This document shows positions 34,536 through 42,395 of a stretch of 64,000 nt of DNA, piece after piece. The DNA is from Pseudomonadota bacterium (lineage in GTDB: Bacteria; Chloroflexota; UBA6077; JAJPHF01). The DNA is taken from the NCBI GenBank assembly GCA_021325365.1, contig JAJPHF010000013.1, forward strand, positions 1 to 64,000. Direction: 5' to 3'. The first letter of the stretch is position 1. Each line of letters opens with the position of its first letter. The notes under the pieces were generated by a model. It worked only from the letters and a program-made list of their open reading frames with translations. It was not told the origin of the DNA and did not search any database. A program made the translations under genes and the position numbers.

Positions 34536-36068
34536 GTAGGCGTTCCGGTCGCGGACGATGGCGGCGAGCGTCTTCAGCATGATCTTCAGGTCGAACAGCA
34601 GCGACCAGTGCTCGACGTAGAACAGGTCGTAGCGGGTGCGCTCCTCGATCGACGTGCGCCCGCGCAAGCCGTTGACCTGCGCCCAGCCGGTCATGCCGGC
34701 CTTCTCCTGGTGCCGGTCGGCGTAGCGCGGGATGGCGTGCGCGAACTGCTGCACGAAGTGCGGGCGCTCGGGCCGCGGGCCGACGAGGCTCATCTCGCCC
34801 AGGAGCACGTTCACGAGCTGCGGCAGCTCGTCGATGGACAGCCGCCGCATCACCTTGCCGAGCGTCGTCGTGCGGTCGTCGTCCGGCCGCGCCATGACCG
34901 GCCCGGTGCCCGCCTCGGCATCCACCCGCATGGAGCGAAACTTGAGGAGCTGGAACGGCCGGCCGTCCAGCCCCAGCCGCTCCTGCCCGTAGAACGCCGG
35001 CCCGCCCGGCGACGTGAGCTTTACCGCGAGCGCCAGGAACAGCAGCAGCGGCGCGAGCAGCACCAGCAGCACCGCACTCAAGGTGAAGTCCGTGGCCCGC
35101 TTCAGCGCGCGGTTCCAGCCGCGCAGCGTCACGTCGCGGATGCGGACGAGCGGCAGGCCGCTCAGCTCGCTGGTGGTCACCTCGTTAGCCATGATCTGGA
35201 ACACGTCGGGGAAGACCTTGACGTTCACGCGCTCGCGGGCGCACGCGCCGGCCAGCTCGACGAGCTGCTGGTGGGAGAGGGAGGGCAGCGCCACCAGCAC
35301 CTCGCCGATGCCGTACTCGCGCACGACCCGCGTCAGGTCGGCGGGCCGCCCGAGAATGGGCGCCGCGTTCTCCCGCGCCGCCACGGGTGGCGGCGCGTCG
35401 GGAGGTTCCCCAGCCCAGCCCGACGCGAGCGCGCCGGAGGGCGCCCGGCCCAGGAGCGGCGGGGGCGCGGCGCTCGGCTCGTCGAGGTAGCCGACCACGC
35501 GGTACCCCAGCTCGGGCGCGGCGAGGATCTTTTCGTGCAGGAGCTGGCCCTGGTCGCCGGCGCCCACGATCAACACGCGCGCCTCGTCCCAGCCGTGGCG
35601 GCGCAGGACCGCCAGGCCCGCGTGCAGCAGCGTACGGCCGAGCCAGATGAGGCCGATGCTGCCCACCAGGCAAGCTACCAGCACGAAGCGCGGCACGTCC
35701 ACGCTGCGGGTGGTGAAGCCCTCGACGGCGAGCGCCACGACGTTGGCGATCGTGACCGCCTGGGCGATCGCGCCCAGCGTGTCGAGGTGCGAGGTGTCGC
35801 GGCGAGGGATGTACAGGCGCGTGAGGGCGAAGGTCAGGAGCAGCGCCCCAACGAGCACCGCGAGCGGCCCCGTGTAGGCGATCAGCGGCGGCTGGGTGAG
35901 GGCAGCGCGCTCGTTGGTCTGGATGAGCAGCCAGTAGGCGACGCCGAAGGCCACCACCGTGGCGAGGATGTCGTTCGCCAGGAGCGCGGCGACGTAGAGC
36001 GGGCGCAGCAGCCGGTCGCGGGCGCTGCCTGCCGCGGACCGCGCGTGCCGGGCGATGGGCGCGGTCAC
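34533..36068 (-). CDS. Exopolysaccharide polyprenyl glycosylphosphotransferase
   Basis: A 511-residue membrane enzyme of the WcaJ/WbaP type, which starts polysaccharide units by moving a sugar-phosphate to undecaprenyl phosphate. Four N-terminal helices (about 20-135), a Rossmann-like CoA-binding domain (ARVLIVGAGDQGQLLHEKI), one further helix and the C-terminal bacterial sugar transferase domain with KFRSM, a DELPQLVNVL segment and EMSLVGPRPE. The GTG start at 36068 overlaps the RmlC-like stop (GTGA), so the two genes are coupled. A Pro/Ala-rich insert of about 35 residues lies between the Rossmann strands. The sugar is probably glucose or galactose phosphate. Confidence 0.9.
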   Translation of the reverse strand: MTAPIARHARSAAGSARDRLLRPLYVAALLANDILATVVAFGVAYWLLIQTNERAALTQPPLIAYTGPLAVLVGALLLTFALTRLYIPRRDTSHLDTLGAIAQAVTIANVVALAVEGFTTRSVDVPRFVLVACLVGSIGLIWLGRTLLHAGLAVLRRHGWDEARVLIVGAGDQGQLLHEKILAAPELGYRVVGYLDEPSAAPPPLLGRAPSGALASGWAGEPPDAPPPVAARENAAPILGRPADLTRVVREYGIGEVLVALPSLSHQQLVELAGACARERVNVKVFPDVFQIMANEVTTSELSGLPLVRIRDVTLRGWNRALKRATDFTLSAVLLVLLAPLLLFLALAVKLTSPGGPAFYGQERLGLDGRPFQLLKFRSMRVDAEAGTGPVMARPDDDRTTTLGKVMRRLSIDELPQLVNVLLGEMSLVGPRPERPHFVQQFAHAIPRYADRHQEKAGMTGWAQVNGLRGRTSIEERTRYDLFYVEHWSLLFDLKIMLKTLAAIVRDRNAY

Positions 36069-36637
36069 GGCGCGAACTTCCCCGGGAACCGGTCGCGCAG
36101 CCGCGGGTTGTGCTGGTCCTTGTCCGACAGGAGCGGCGCACGGTCCAGCCAGGGGATCGCCAGGTCGGGGTCGTCCCAGGCGATGCCGTACTCCCCGCCC
36201 GCGTACCACTCGGCGTCGACCGAGTACATGAAGTCGACCCACTCGCTCAGCACGAGCACCGAGTTGCCGCAGCCGGCGGGGACGAAGAGCATGGCCCGGC
36301 GGCTCTCGCCCAGCAAGAACGACTCGTGGCGCCCGAAAGTAGGCGACTCCGGCCGCGCGTCGACGATAACGCACTGCGCCTCGCCGCGCACGACGTAGAC
36401 GCACTTGTTCCACTGAGCGACGTGGATGCCGCGCAGGACGCCACGCTGCGAGCGCGAGTGGTTCCACTGGGCGTGCTGGATGGGAGTGGCGAGGTAGCTG
36501 CCGAGGTCGGCGCGGCGCCGCTCGACCTCGTGGAAGAAGCCGCGGGGATCGTCGTGGACGGGGCGCTCCACGAGAAACAGCCCGGGCAGCGACGCCGGCG
36601 TCACGTAACCGCTGGAAGTCTCGGCCATACTCCTCAC
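36065..36637 (-). CDS. RmlC-like dTDP-sugar 3,5-epimerase
   Basis: A 190-residue cupin of the dTDP-4-dehydrorhamnose 3,5-epimerase family: PRGFFHEVERR, HAQWNHSRSQRGVLRGIH with the conserved GVLRGxH, the jelly-roll strand VDARPESPTFG and the C-terminal YAGGEYGIAWDDPDLAIPW with the family DP-W. The catalytic His and the usual Tyr/Asp partner are in place, so it should be active. It would make an activated deoxysugar for the polysaccharide whose first transferase is encoded immediately downstream. The start is either GTG 36637 or ATG 36628; AGGAG lies too close to the latter. Confidence 0.87.
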   Translation of the reverse strand: MRSMAETSSGYVTPASLPGLFLVERPVHDDPRGFFHEVERRRADLGSYLATPIQHAQWNHSRSQRGVLRGIHVAQWNKCVYVVRGEAQCVIVDARPESPTFGRHESFLLGESRRAMLFVPAGCGNSVLVLSEWVDFMYSVDAEWYAGGEYGIAWDDPDLAIPWLDRAPLLSDKDQHNPRLRDRFPGKFAP

Positions 36638-36703
36638 AGCCGCGCCCCCGGGCTCCGCGCCCGCGATAGGCCAGGCTATTCTATCGGTCGCCCGGAACGG
36701 CGT

Positions 36704-37684
36704 TCAACACTTCACGTCGTGCGCCAGGCGCCAGGCAACGCCCGCCGGATAGCCGAGCATCTTCGCCACGTCGCCGGTGAGGCGGATGAGCGGCGGCCAG
36801 GGCAGCGCGGCCAGCCGGACCGCCGCGGGCTGGCCGGCCGTCAGCCGCCAGAGCCGCTGGTAGGGTCGCCGCAGGTAGGCGCCCGCCAGCGCGAGCGCGG
36901 GGAGCGCCAGCGCCGGCTGGCGGCGCAGCAGAGCAAGCAGCAGCGGCAGCCCCACGTAGGTGCCGTAGCGGACGGCGTGGCGCTTGCGCCAGAGGTCGGC
37001 CTTGCCGTCGCCGCGCGCGTACAGATAGTACTGGCGGAAGAAGGCGCGCAGCGTGGGCCGCGGGCGGAAGTAGGCGAGGGCGCGCGGCGCGAAGACGCAG
37101 CGACAGCCGGCGCGGCGCAGGGCGAGGTCGAAGACGAGGTCCTCGCTGTAGTCAAGCCACTCGGGATACCCGCCGACGCGCGCCCAGGCGGCGCGGCGGA
37201 AGGCGACCGAGCGGCTGGATGGCAGGAAGCGCGCCGGCTCGACGTCCTCCTCGACCGGCAGCGTGGTCGCGCCCAGCGCGTACTCGAAGGGCGTGCGCGG
37301 CGCGGCGCGGAAGAAGCCCGCCACCACGTCGACGGTCGGATCGGCGAAGGGGCGCGTGAGGTGGGCCAGCCAGTCGGGCGCGAGCCGCACGCCCGCATCC
37401 GTGACGGCGACGAGCGGCGCGCGGGTGGCGGCGATGGCGGCGTTGCGGCCGGCCGCGATGCCCGCCCCGGGCCGCACGTCGACGGCGAGCGGCAGGTCGC
37501 GCGCCACCCAAGCCCGCGCCCGCGCCACCGTGTCGTCGGTCGAGCCGCCGTCGACCAGCCGGATCTCGTCCGGCCGCCGCGTCTGCGCCGCGACCGACGC
37601 GAGCAGCGCATCGATCGTGGCGCCCTCGTTCAGCACCGTGGCCACCAGCGCCACGCGGTCCGCTGCGTCCGCCTGCTCCCTCAC
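36704..37684 (-). CDS. Glycosyltransferase family 2
   Basis: A 326-residue GT-A fold transferase. Motifs: ATVLNEGATIDALLASVAAQ, the nucleotide-binding DGGSTDDT, the ED in SEDLVFDLALRRAG, and a QYYLYARGDGK motif typical of polysaccharide synthases. Two C-terminal hydrophobic segments suggest membrane association. The GTG at 37684 has no ribosome site but TACAGT lies 6 nt upstream, so it may be leaderless. It precedes the RmlC-like and WcaJ-like genes on the same strand (67-bp gap), making a three-gene polysaccharide cluster. Confidence 0.87.
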   Translation of the reverse strand: MREQADAADRVALVATVLNEGATIDALLASVAAQTRRPDEIRLVDGGSTDDTVARARAWVARDLPLAVDVRPGAGIAAGRNAAIAATRAPLVAVTDAGVRLAPDWLAHLTRPFADPTVDVVAGFFRAAPRTPFEYALGATTLPVEEDVEPARFLPSSRSVAFRRAAWARVGGYPEWLDYSEDLVFDLALRRAGCRCVFAPRALAYFRPRPTLRAFFRQYYLYARGDGKADLWRKRHAVRYGTYVGLPLLLALLRRQPALALPALALAGAYLRRPYQRLWRLTAGQPAAVRLAALPWPPLIRLTGDVAKMLGYPAGVAWRLAHDVKC

Positions 37685-37739
37685 GGGACTACTGTAGCAC
37701 GGCCGCCCCGCGCTGGCCGCGCCCCACGGCAGGCAACAG

Positions 37740-37851
37740 GGGCCAGGACGCAGCAAGCAGCGCTCCTACACGGAAACGGTAGGAGCGCTGCTTGCTGCGT
37801 CCTGGCCCGGTCGCCACCCGGCTCGGTGACCCGGCGCTGCTTGCTGCGTCC
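37740..37851. repeat. 30-bp inverted repeat with GAAA loop and a third partial copy
   Basis: Arms 37740-37769 and 37779-37808 are perfect complements (starting GGGCCAGGACGCAGCAAGC). The 9-nt loop can close further to a CG pair pair with a GAAA tetraloop. A third copy of 18 bases (GCGCTGCTTGCTGCGTCC) lies at 37834-37851. It separates the polysaccharide genes from the DUF3618 operon, whose transcript it may end; the extra copy argues for a mobile repeat. Confidence 0.65.
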
Positions 37852-37889
37852 CGCCGGGTAAGCCGTGCCGGTCCCCGCGCGAAACAGCA

Positions 37890-39653
37890 CTAGCTGTGGG
37901 ACGTGCCCGACGACGGGCTGCTGCCCGTGCCGGTGCTCACGTACGAGGTGCCGCTGCTGCTGGACGTGCCCGACGAGCCACTGCTGCTCGACGATTGGCC
38001 GCTGGACGTCCCGCCGGAGCTGCTGCTCGACGAGCCGGGGCTGCCGCTGGGCGCGCTCGAGGACTGGCTGCCGGACGGCTGGGTAGCGAGCCCCTGGTCC
38101 TTGGCTTCCTTCTTGGCCGCGTCCTGAGCCGCGCTGCCCGCCTCCTGAGCCACGCGCTGCACCTTCTCGGTCGCGTCCTGCACGACGTCCTGCGCGCGCT
38201 CCATGAAGGCGTCGCGCGTGTCGCCCATCAGCTCGCGCTCGCGGCGCGTCTCGGGCACGGCCATGCCGACGGCCGCGCCGACCGCCAGCGCGACCGCACC
38301 GACCGCTAGCGGGTTGTCCTGGACCATACGCTCGAGCTGCCCCTGCGCGCGCTCGACGTAGTACTGCGCCTGGTCGGTCATGTCGCCGACCTGGTCGCCA
38401 AGCTGGTCCATCTGATCGCTGACCCGGTTGCCCAGCTGCTGGGCCCGGTCGCGCGCCCTCTCGCCGACCGACGACACCGTCTCCCGCGCCTGGTCGGCCA
38501 TGTCGCCGACCCGATCGGCCACGCCGCCCCCGACACCCTGGTCCGCCTCTTCGTCGGTGTCGTAAGCACCATAGCGCCGGCGGTCGTAGCCGTAGCGGCC
38601 GCCGTAGTCATAGTCGTAGGCGTAGCGCCCGCGGGACGGGTAGGATGTCCGCCAGCGCTGCTCCTCGTCCTGCCCCGAGTGGTTCAGGAGCAGCCAGCCG
38701 AGGCCGATGCCCGCCATCGCCGCGGGGATCGGGTTGCGCCGGATGGTGTCCCACAGGCTGGTGCCTGCGTCCATCGCCATCTCGCCCGCATTGCTCATCA
38801 TGTCGCCGGCATTGCTCGCCACGTCGCCCGCCATGTCGCTGGCGCTGCTGGCGACGTTGCTCGCCATCTCGCCGGCCTCGTTCATCATGTGCCCGGCGCG
38901 CTCCTGCACCTGCCCGGCGACGTCGGCGACCTTCCCCTTCACGCCGTTGCTCTCGCGCTCGCGCTCGTCGTAGTCGGCGTTGTATCCGGCATAGCCCCGG
39001 TAGCCGCCGTAGTCTTCCGAGCGCCGGTAGTTGCTCGGGTAGTCGTAGGCGGTGTTGCGGCGGTAGGTGCTGGGATAGCTGGGCGTCCGCCGGTGCGTCG
39101 AGTAGCTGTCGTGCTCGTGGGAGCGCTTCGAGCCATTCATCAGCAGCCAGCCAAGGCCGATACCCACCAGCGCCGCCGGCAGCGGGTTCTCCCGAATCGT
39201 GTCCATCATGTTGAACGTTACCTCCCTCGCGTTGTCGCGGGTGGTGTAGACGAAGTCCTCGGCGCGGCCAATCGTGGCGGCGCGGACCGCCTGCTTGGCG
39301 CTCTCCGCCGCGTCGTGGAGCGCCTCGCGCACGTGGGCGCCGACCTGCTCCGCCATGTCCGCCGCGGCGTCGCGCGCCTGCTCCTTTAGCTCATCGGGCG
39401 CCAGCCGCTCCTGGATGGCGTCGATCGTGTGGCTCATCTCCGCCCGCGTGGCTTCCATCTCGGCGCGGATCTCGTCGGTCTCCGGGGTGTCGTCGGGGTG
39501 GCGCGCGGTAGCCGGCTGGGCATCGCGCCCGCGGTCCGACTCCACGCCTTCCGCCGAGACGAACCGCGACTCGCCCGGACGGACGACGTACGTCTCGGGC
39601 TCACTCCGGTGCGAGCCGGAGGGCCCGCTCACCTCGTCTGCTCTTTGGCCCAT
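37890..39653 (-). CDS. DUF3618 envelope-associated protein with two Gly-zipper helices
   Basis: A 587-residue protein. Residues about 55-110 form the DUF3618 helix (DEIRAEMEATRAEMSHTIDAI), found in actinobacterial and Chloroflexota membrane-stress proteins. Two repeats of IRENPLPAALVGIGLGWLLM and IRRNPIPAAMAGIGLGWLLL, and a third more divergent DNPLAVGAVALAVGAAVGMA, are short membrane-inserting helices. Tyr/Arg-rich linkers lie between them, and the C-terminal 90 residues are Ser/Gly-rich. The ATG at 39653 has AAGGAGAATG; it overlaps the preceding holin-like gene by 25 bp. Length is far above the usual DUF3618 protein, because of the repeats. Confidence 0.78.
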   Translation of the reverse strand: MGQRADEVSGPSGSHRSEPETYVVRPGESRFVSAEGVESDRGRDAQPATARHPDDTPETDEIRAEMEATRAEMSHTIDAIQERLAPDELKEQARDAAADMAEQVGAHVREALHDAAESAKQAVRAATIGRAEDFVYTTRDNAREVTFNMMDTIRENPLPAALVGIGLGWLLMNGSKRSHEHDSYSTHRRTPSYPSTYRRNTAYDYPSNYRRSEDYGGYRGYAGYNADYDERERESNGVKGKVADVAGQVQERAGHMMNEAGEMASNVASSASDMAGDVASNAGDMMSNAGEMAMDAGTSLWDTIRRNPIPAAMAGIGLGWLLLNHSGQDEEQRWRTSYPSRGRYAYDYDYGGRYGYDRRRYGAYDTDEEADQGVGGGVADRVGDMADQARETVSSVGERARDRAQQLGNRVSDQMDQLGDQVGDMTDQAQYYVERAQGQLERMVQDNPLAVGAVALAVGAAVGMAVPETRRERELMGDTRDAFMERAQDVVQDATEKVQRVAQEAGSAAQDAAKKEAKDQGLATQPSGSQSSSAPSGSPGSSSSSSGGTSSGQSSSSSGSSGTSSSSGTSYVSTGTGSSPSSGTSHS

Positions 39654-40021
39654 TCGACATTCTCCTTGACCGTCTGCACCGTCTCGCGGGGCGCCAAGTC
39701 TTCGTGCTGAAGCGCGGACAGCCCCTTCTGGACGAGGCCGTAGCCGACGCCCGCGATGACGCCCCCAACGATGAGGGCCGAGAGCCACCACGGAATCCAG
39801 TGGGCGAGCACGATGATCACCGCGGCGACGATCGCCAGGAAGCCCGCGTAGATGACGGCGCCGCCCACGGCCAGGAACCCCACGTCCTTGCCGACGCTCG
39901 CCGCCTTGTGGGTCATCTCGGTCTTGGCGAGGTGGATCTCCTGGCGCACGAGCGTGGTCGTCTCGCGCGACAGGTCGGCGAACAACTCGCCGAGCGAGCG
40001 GGTGTCCTTCGACTGCTCCAT
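39629..40021 (-). CDS. Holin-like phage-holin-3-6 family membrane protein
   Basis: A 130-residue protein: an amphipathic N-terminal helix (LGELFADLSRETTTLVRQEI) and two membrane helices (GFLAVGGAVIYAGFLAIVAA and LSALIVGGVIAGVGYGLV). This is the 'Actinobacterial holin-X / phage holin superfamily III' pattern, usually not a real phage gene but a membrane-stress component. The start ATG overlaps the TAA of the preceding gene by one base, and its 3' end overlaps the DUF3618 gene by 25 bp, so the three are translationally coupled. Confidence 0.85.
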   Translation of the reverse strand: MEQSKDTRSLGELFADLSRETTTLVRQEIHLAKTEMTHKAASVGKDVGFLAVGGAVIYAGFLAIVAAVIIVLAHWIPWWLSALIVGGVIAGVGYGLVQKGLSALQHEDLAPRETVQTVKENVEWAKEQTR

Positions 40022-40971
40022 TACCGCCCCCCCGTGCTCCCCGGCGCCGACGACGCGCCGCCCGTCGTGCTGCTCGGGTTCGTCGCGCTACCGACCTGCG
40101 TCCCCGCGGGTTGCTCGGTGCTCGTCGTGCTCGGCGCGCCGCTGCCGCCGGTCGAGCCTGTGGTGCTGCCGGTGCTCGTCGTGCCGGTCGTGGTGCCGCC
40201 CGGGGACGCCGGGGTCGGCGGCTGATAGCCCCCCATGCCCGTGCTGGTGGTGTACGGTGTGGTGCTCGTGCCCGGCGTGTAGGGCGCGTTCCCCACCGTC
40301 GCGCCGGCGGGCGTCGGGCGACCGGTGCCGTGCTCGGATGTCCGCATCGGCGGCGTGCTGCGGCCATAGCCCGAGGCGCCGGCCGTGGGATAGCGGGTGC
40401 CAGAGCTGGTCGAGCGGTAGCCCGCCGGGCGGTCGTAGCCCGAGCGATACTGGCCCGAGAACGAGCCGCGCGGCCGCGTGCCCATGCTCGTGCCCATCCC
40501 GCGCGAGCGGTTCTCCATCGGCGGGTTGGCTGGGCTGGCGCTCTTCAGGAAGCGCGCCGCCAGCAGGCCCACCAGGAACGCTCCGCCGAGGAAGAGGGCC
40601 GGCTGCCGCCGCGCGAAGTCCTGGGCATCTTCCAGCACGTCGGCCACGTCGGTCTGCCGCAGGTACGTCGAGAAGCGGTCGATACTGTCGGCCATCTGAT
40701 CCGCGTAGCGCGCCATGCCCGCCTGGTCGTTGTCGCGAAGCTGCCGGCTGAGCCCGCGGGCGGCGTCGGCCACGTTGCCGATGCTTTCGGCCGCCTGCTC
40801 CTTCCGCGCATCCACCTGGGACATGGCCTGCTGGCGGGCCTGGTCGGCCACCTGCCCCACGGCGTGCTGCGCTTGGTCGACGACACCCTGGGCCTGGTCC
40901 ATCGTGCTACTGGTGCCGGAGCCAGTCCCCGAGCCCGTCGTCCCCTGGGAAGAGGGATCTCGCGTTGCCAT
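40021..40971 (-). CDS. Membrane-anchored repeat-rich protein of the DUF3618 operon
   Basis: A 316-residue protein. The first 95 residues are Gln/Ala/Asp-rich amphipathic helix (AQGVVDQAQHAVGQVADQAR), followed by one membrane helix (LFLGGAFLVGLLAARFL), then a Ser/Thr/Gly/Pro-rich tail of 180 residues with repeated TGTG and STTG patterns, probably disordered and extracytoplasmic. It leads the three-gene operon with the holin-like and DUF3618 genes. The ATG at 40971 has GGGAGGTGAG upstream. I do not recognise a named family; it may tether the membrane to the cell wall. Confidence 0.7.
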   Translation of the reverse strand: MATRDPSSQGTTGSGTGSGTSSTMDQAQGVVDQAQHAVGQVADQARQQAMSQVDARKEQAAESIGNVADAARGLSRQLRDNDQAGMARYADQMADSIDRFSTYLRQTDVADVLEDAQDFARRQPALFLGGAFLVGLLAARFLKSASPANPPMENRSRGMGTSMGTRPRGSFSGQYRSGYDRPAGYRSTSSGTRYPTAGASGYGRSTPPMRTSEHGTGRPTPAGATVGNAPYTPGTSTTPYTTSTGMGGYQPPTPASPGGTTTGTTSTGSTTGSTGGSGAPSTTSTEQPAGTQVGSATNPSSTTGGASSAPGSTGGR

Positions 40972-41210
40972 GAAACTCACCTCCCGAACTCTTACCTACC
41001 CGGCGCAATCGGGGTGGCGTGGCCGGTCCGCGGTGCGCACACCACCGTAGCTGTTCGTCTCTTGAGCACAAGCTGTGCCAGATAGGCCAGCCGGAGGCCG
41101 TGTTCCAGCCATCACACGGGAGCGGTGTATACCAACCGTCGTAAGACGCGGCAATTGCGCACAAGCGAGCGGCTAAACGACGTGGACTTGCACCGTAGTG
41201 CAAGGGGTGA

Positions 41211-42251
41211 CTAACCCGCGGCCCGCCCGGGGCCTGCCGCGACACCCGACAGCCGCAAAACGTAAGCGAGAGCGCCGACGAGGAGGGGGGGCGCGAAGGT
41301 GAGGGCGTGGAAGGCCACGGCGAACGCGGCGCTCGCGGCGAGTGGCAAGCCAAAGCCTTGCAGGACGCCGATGGCGACCAGCTCGTAGGCGCCCAGGGCA
41401 CCGGGCGCCGAGGGAACGGTGAGCCCGAGCAGCAGCACGCCATAGAGCACCGCCGCCAGCGCCCAGTCGGCCGGCAGGTCGAAGGCGGCGAGCGCCAGCA
41501 CCGTGAGCAGGCAGGCGTTCGTCCAGACGAGCAGCGTGAGCGCGCCCACGGCGGCTTGATAGCCGGGCGGCAGCCGCAGCGCCGTCGCCACGCCGGCCGC
41601 GAAGCGCACCCACGTTTCAGCAAGCGCCACGCCGAGCCTTGTCCAGATGCGGGCCAGGCGCGACGGGAGCCAGGCGGGCGGCGCGAGCGGGCCGCCGCGT
41701 GGCGCCCACCGCACGAGCAGGAGCAGCAGCAGGACGGCTATCACCAGCAGCCCGGTCGCCGCGCTCGCGCCGCTGCCGAGCCAGCCGAACCGCGCCGCCC
41801 GCCACAGCCCGGCGGCGAGCAGCAGGAGCACGGCCGTCGTGTCGAGCACCTTCTCGACGGCGACGCTGCCCAGCACGTAGCCGGTACGTAGGCCGCTGCG
41901 CCGGGCGAGCAGGAACGCGCGTGCCAGCTCGCCGCTCGCGGGCACGGCGAGCCCCGCCGCCACGCCCACGGCATAAGCCCAGAGCAGCGTGCTCAGTGGT
42001 GGCGCGGCGCGGCCCAGCATCAGCCGCCAGCGCACGGCCCGCAGCGCGACGTGCGTCAGCGTGAGCGCGGCCGCCAGCCCAACGAGCGGCCAGCGCGCGC
42101 CGGCGAGTGCCGCGCCCACGGCCGCCCAGTCCAGCCGCACGACGAGCACCCAGACGCAGCCGGCGCTCACGGCGCCTGGCGCCACCCAGCGCAGCACCCG
42201 GCGCAACGGCGGCCGCCTCGCGCCGAGAGGCGCGCTCAACGGCGGTCGCAC
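41211..42251 (-). CDS. Flippase-like (UPF0104/LPG synthase TM-region) protein
   Basis: A 346-residue integral membrane protein with 7-8 helices, matching the transmembrane part of lysyl-phosphatidylglycerol synthases and the UPF0104/AglD family (VGVAAGLAVPASGELARAFL, with the conserved 'PxxxGExxR' pattern, and SVAVEKVLDTTAVLLLL). The lysyl-transferase domain itself is absent, so it is probably a lipid or glycolipid flippase. The GTG at 42251 is used. It is on the minus strand, 145 bp from the PaaK gene. The unusually Ala/Leu-rich sequence fits the high G+C. Confidence 0.82.
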   Translation of the reverse strand: MRPPLSAPLGARRPPLRRVLRWVAPGAVSAGCVWVLVVRLDWAAVGAALAGARWPLVGLAAALTLTHVALRAVRWRLMLGRAAPPLSTLLWAYAVGVAAGLAVPASGELARAFLLARRSGLRTGYVLGSVAVEKVLDTTAVLLLLAAGLWRAARFGWLGSGASAATGLLVIAVLLLLLLVRWAPRGGPLAPPAWLPSRLARIWTRLGVALAETWVRFAAGVATALRLPPGYQAAVGALTLLVWTNACLLTVLALAAFDLPADWALAAVLYGVLLLGLTVPSAPGALGAYELVAIGVLQGFGLPLAASAAFAVAFHALTFAPPLLVGALAYVLRLSGVAAGPGRAAG

Positions 42252-42329
42252 GGGCGCCTGTCGGGCGCGCGCGGCATTCCCTCGGCCATGCCCTCAGTGT
42301 CGGCCAGGGCCGCGCGCGGCGCAAGCGCG

Positions 42330-42362
42330 GAAGCTCGCCGGTATGAAGCTCGCCGGTATAAT
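42330..42362 (+). promoter_or_regulatory. Direct repeat and -10 of the PaaK-like gene
   Basis: Two perfect 15-bp direct repeats GAAGCTCGCCGGTAT (42330-42344 and 42345-42359) run into TATAAT (42357-42362). The -35 region is poor. An activator or repressor site made of tandem half-sites is a natural reading. Confidence 0.5.
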
Positions 42363-42395
42363 GGGCGGGCGTACACGGACGCCGCGGAGGGGCTC

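Noticed and set aside
34503..36398. 631-codon plus-strand frame
   Set aside because: Antisense to the glycosylphosphotransferase and epimerase genes, with no recognisable motif.
39629..40021. Holin-like gene as evidence of a prophage
   Set aside because: The family is widespread as a chromosomal membrane-stress gene; there are no other phage genes nearby.
39654..40367. N-terminal extension of the DUF3618 protein
   Set aside because: Arg/Pro-rich and antisense-like; it overlaps the holin-like and repeat-rich genes. The ATG at 39653 has a ribosome site.
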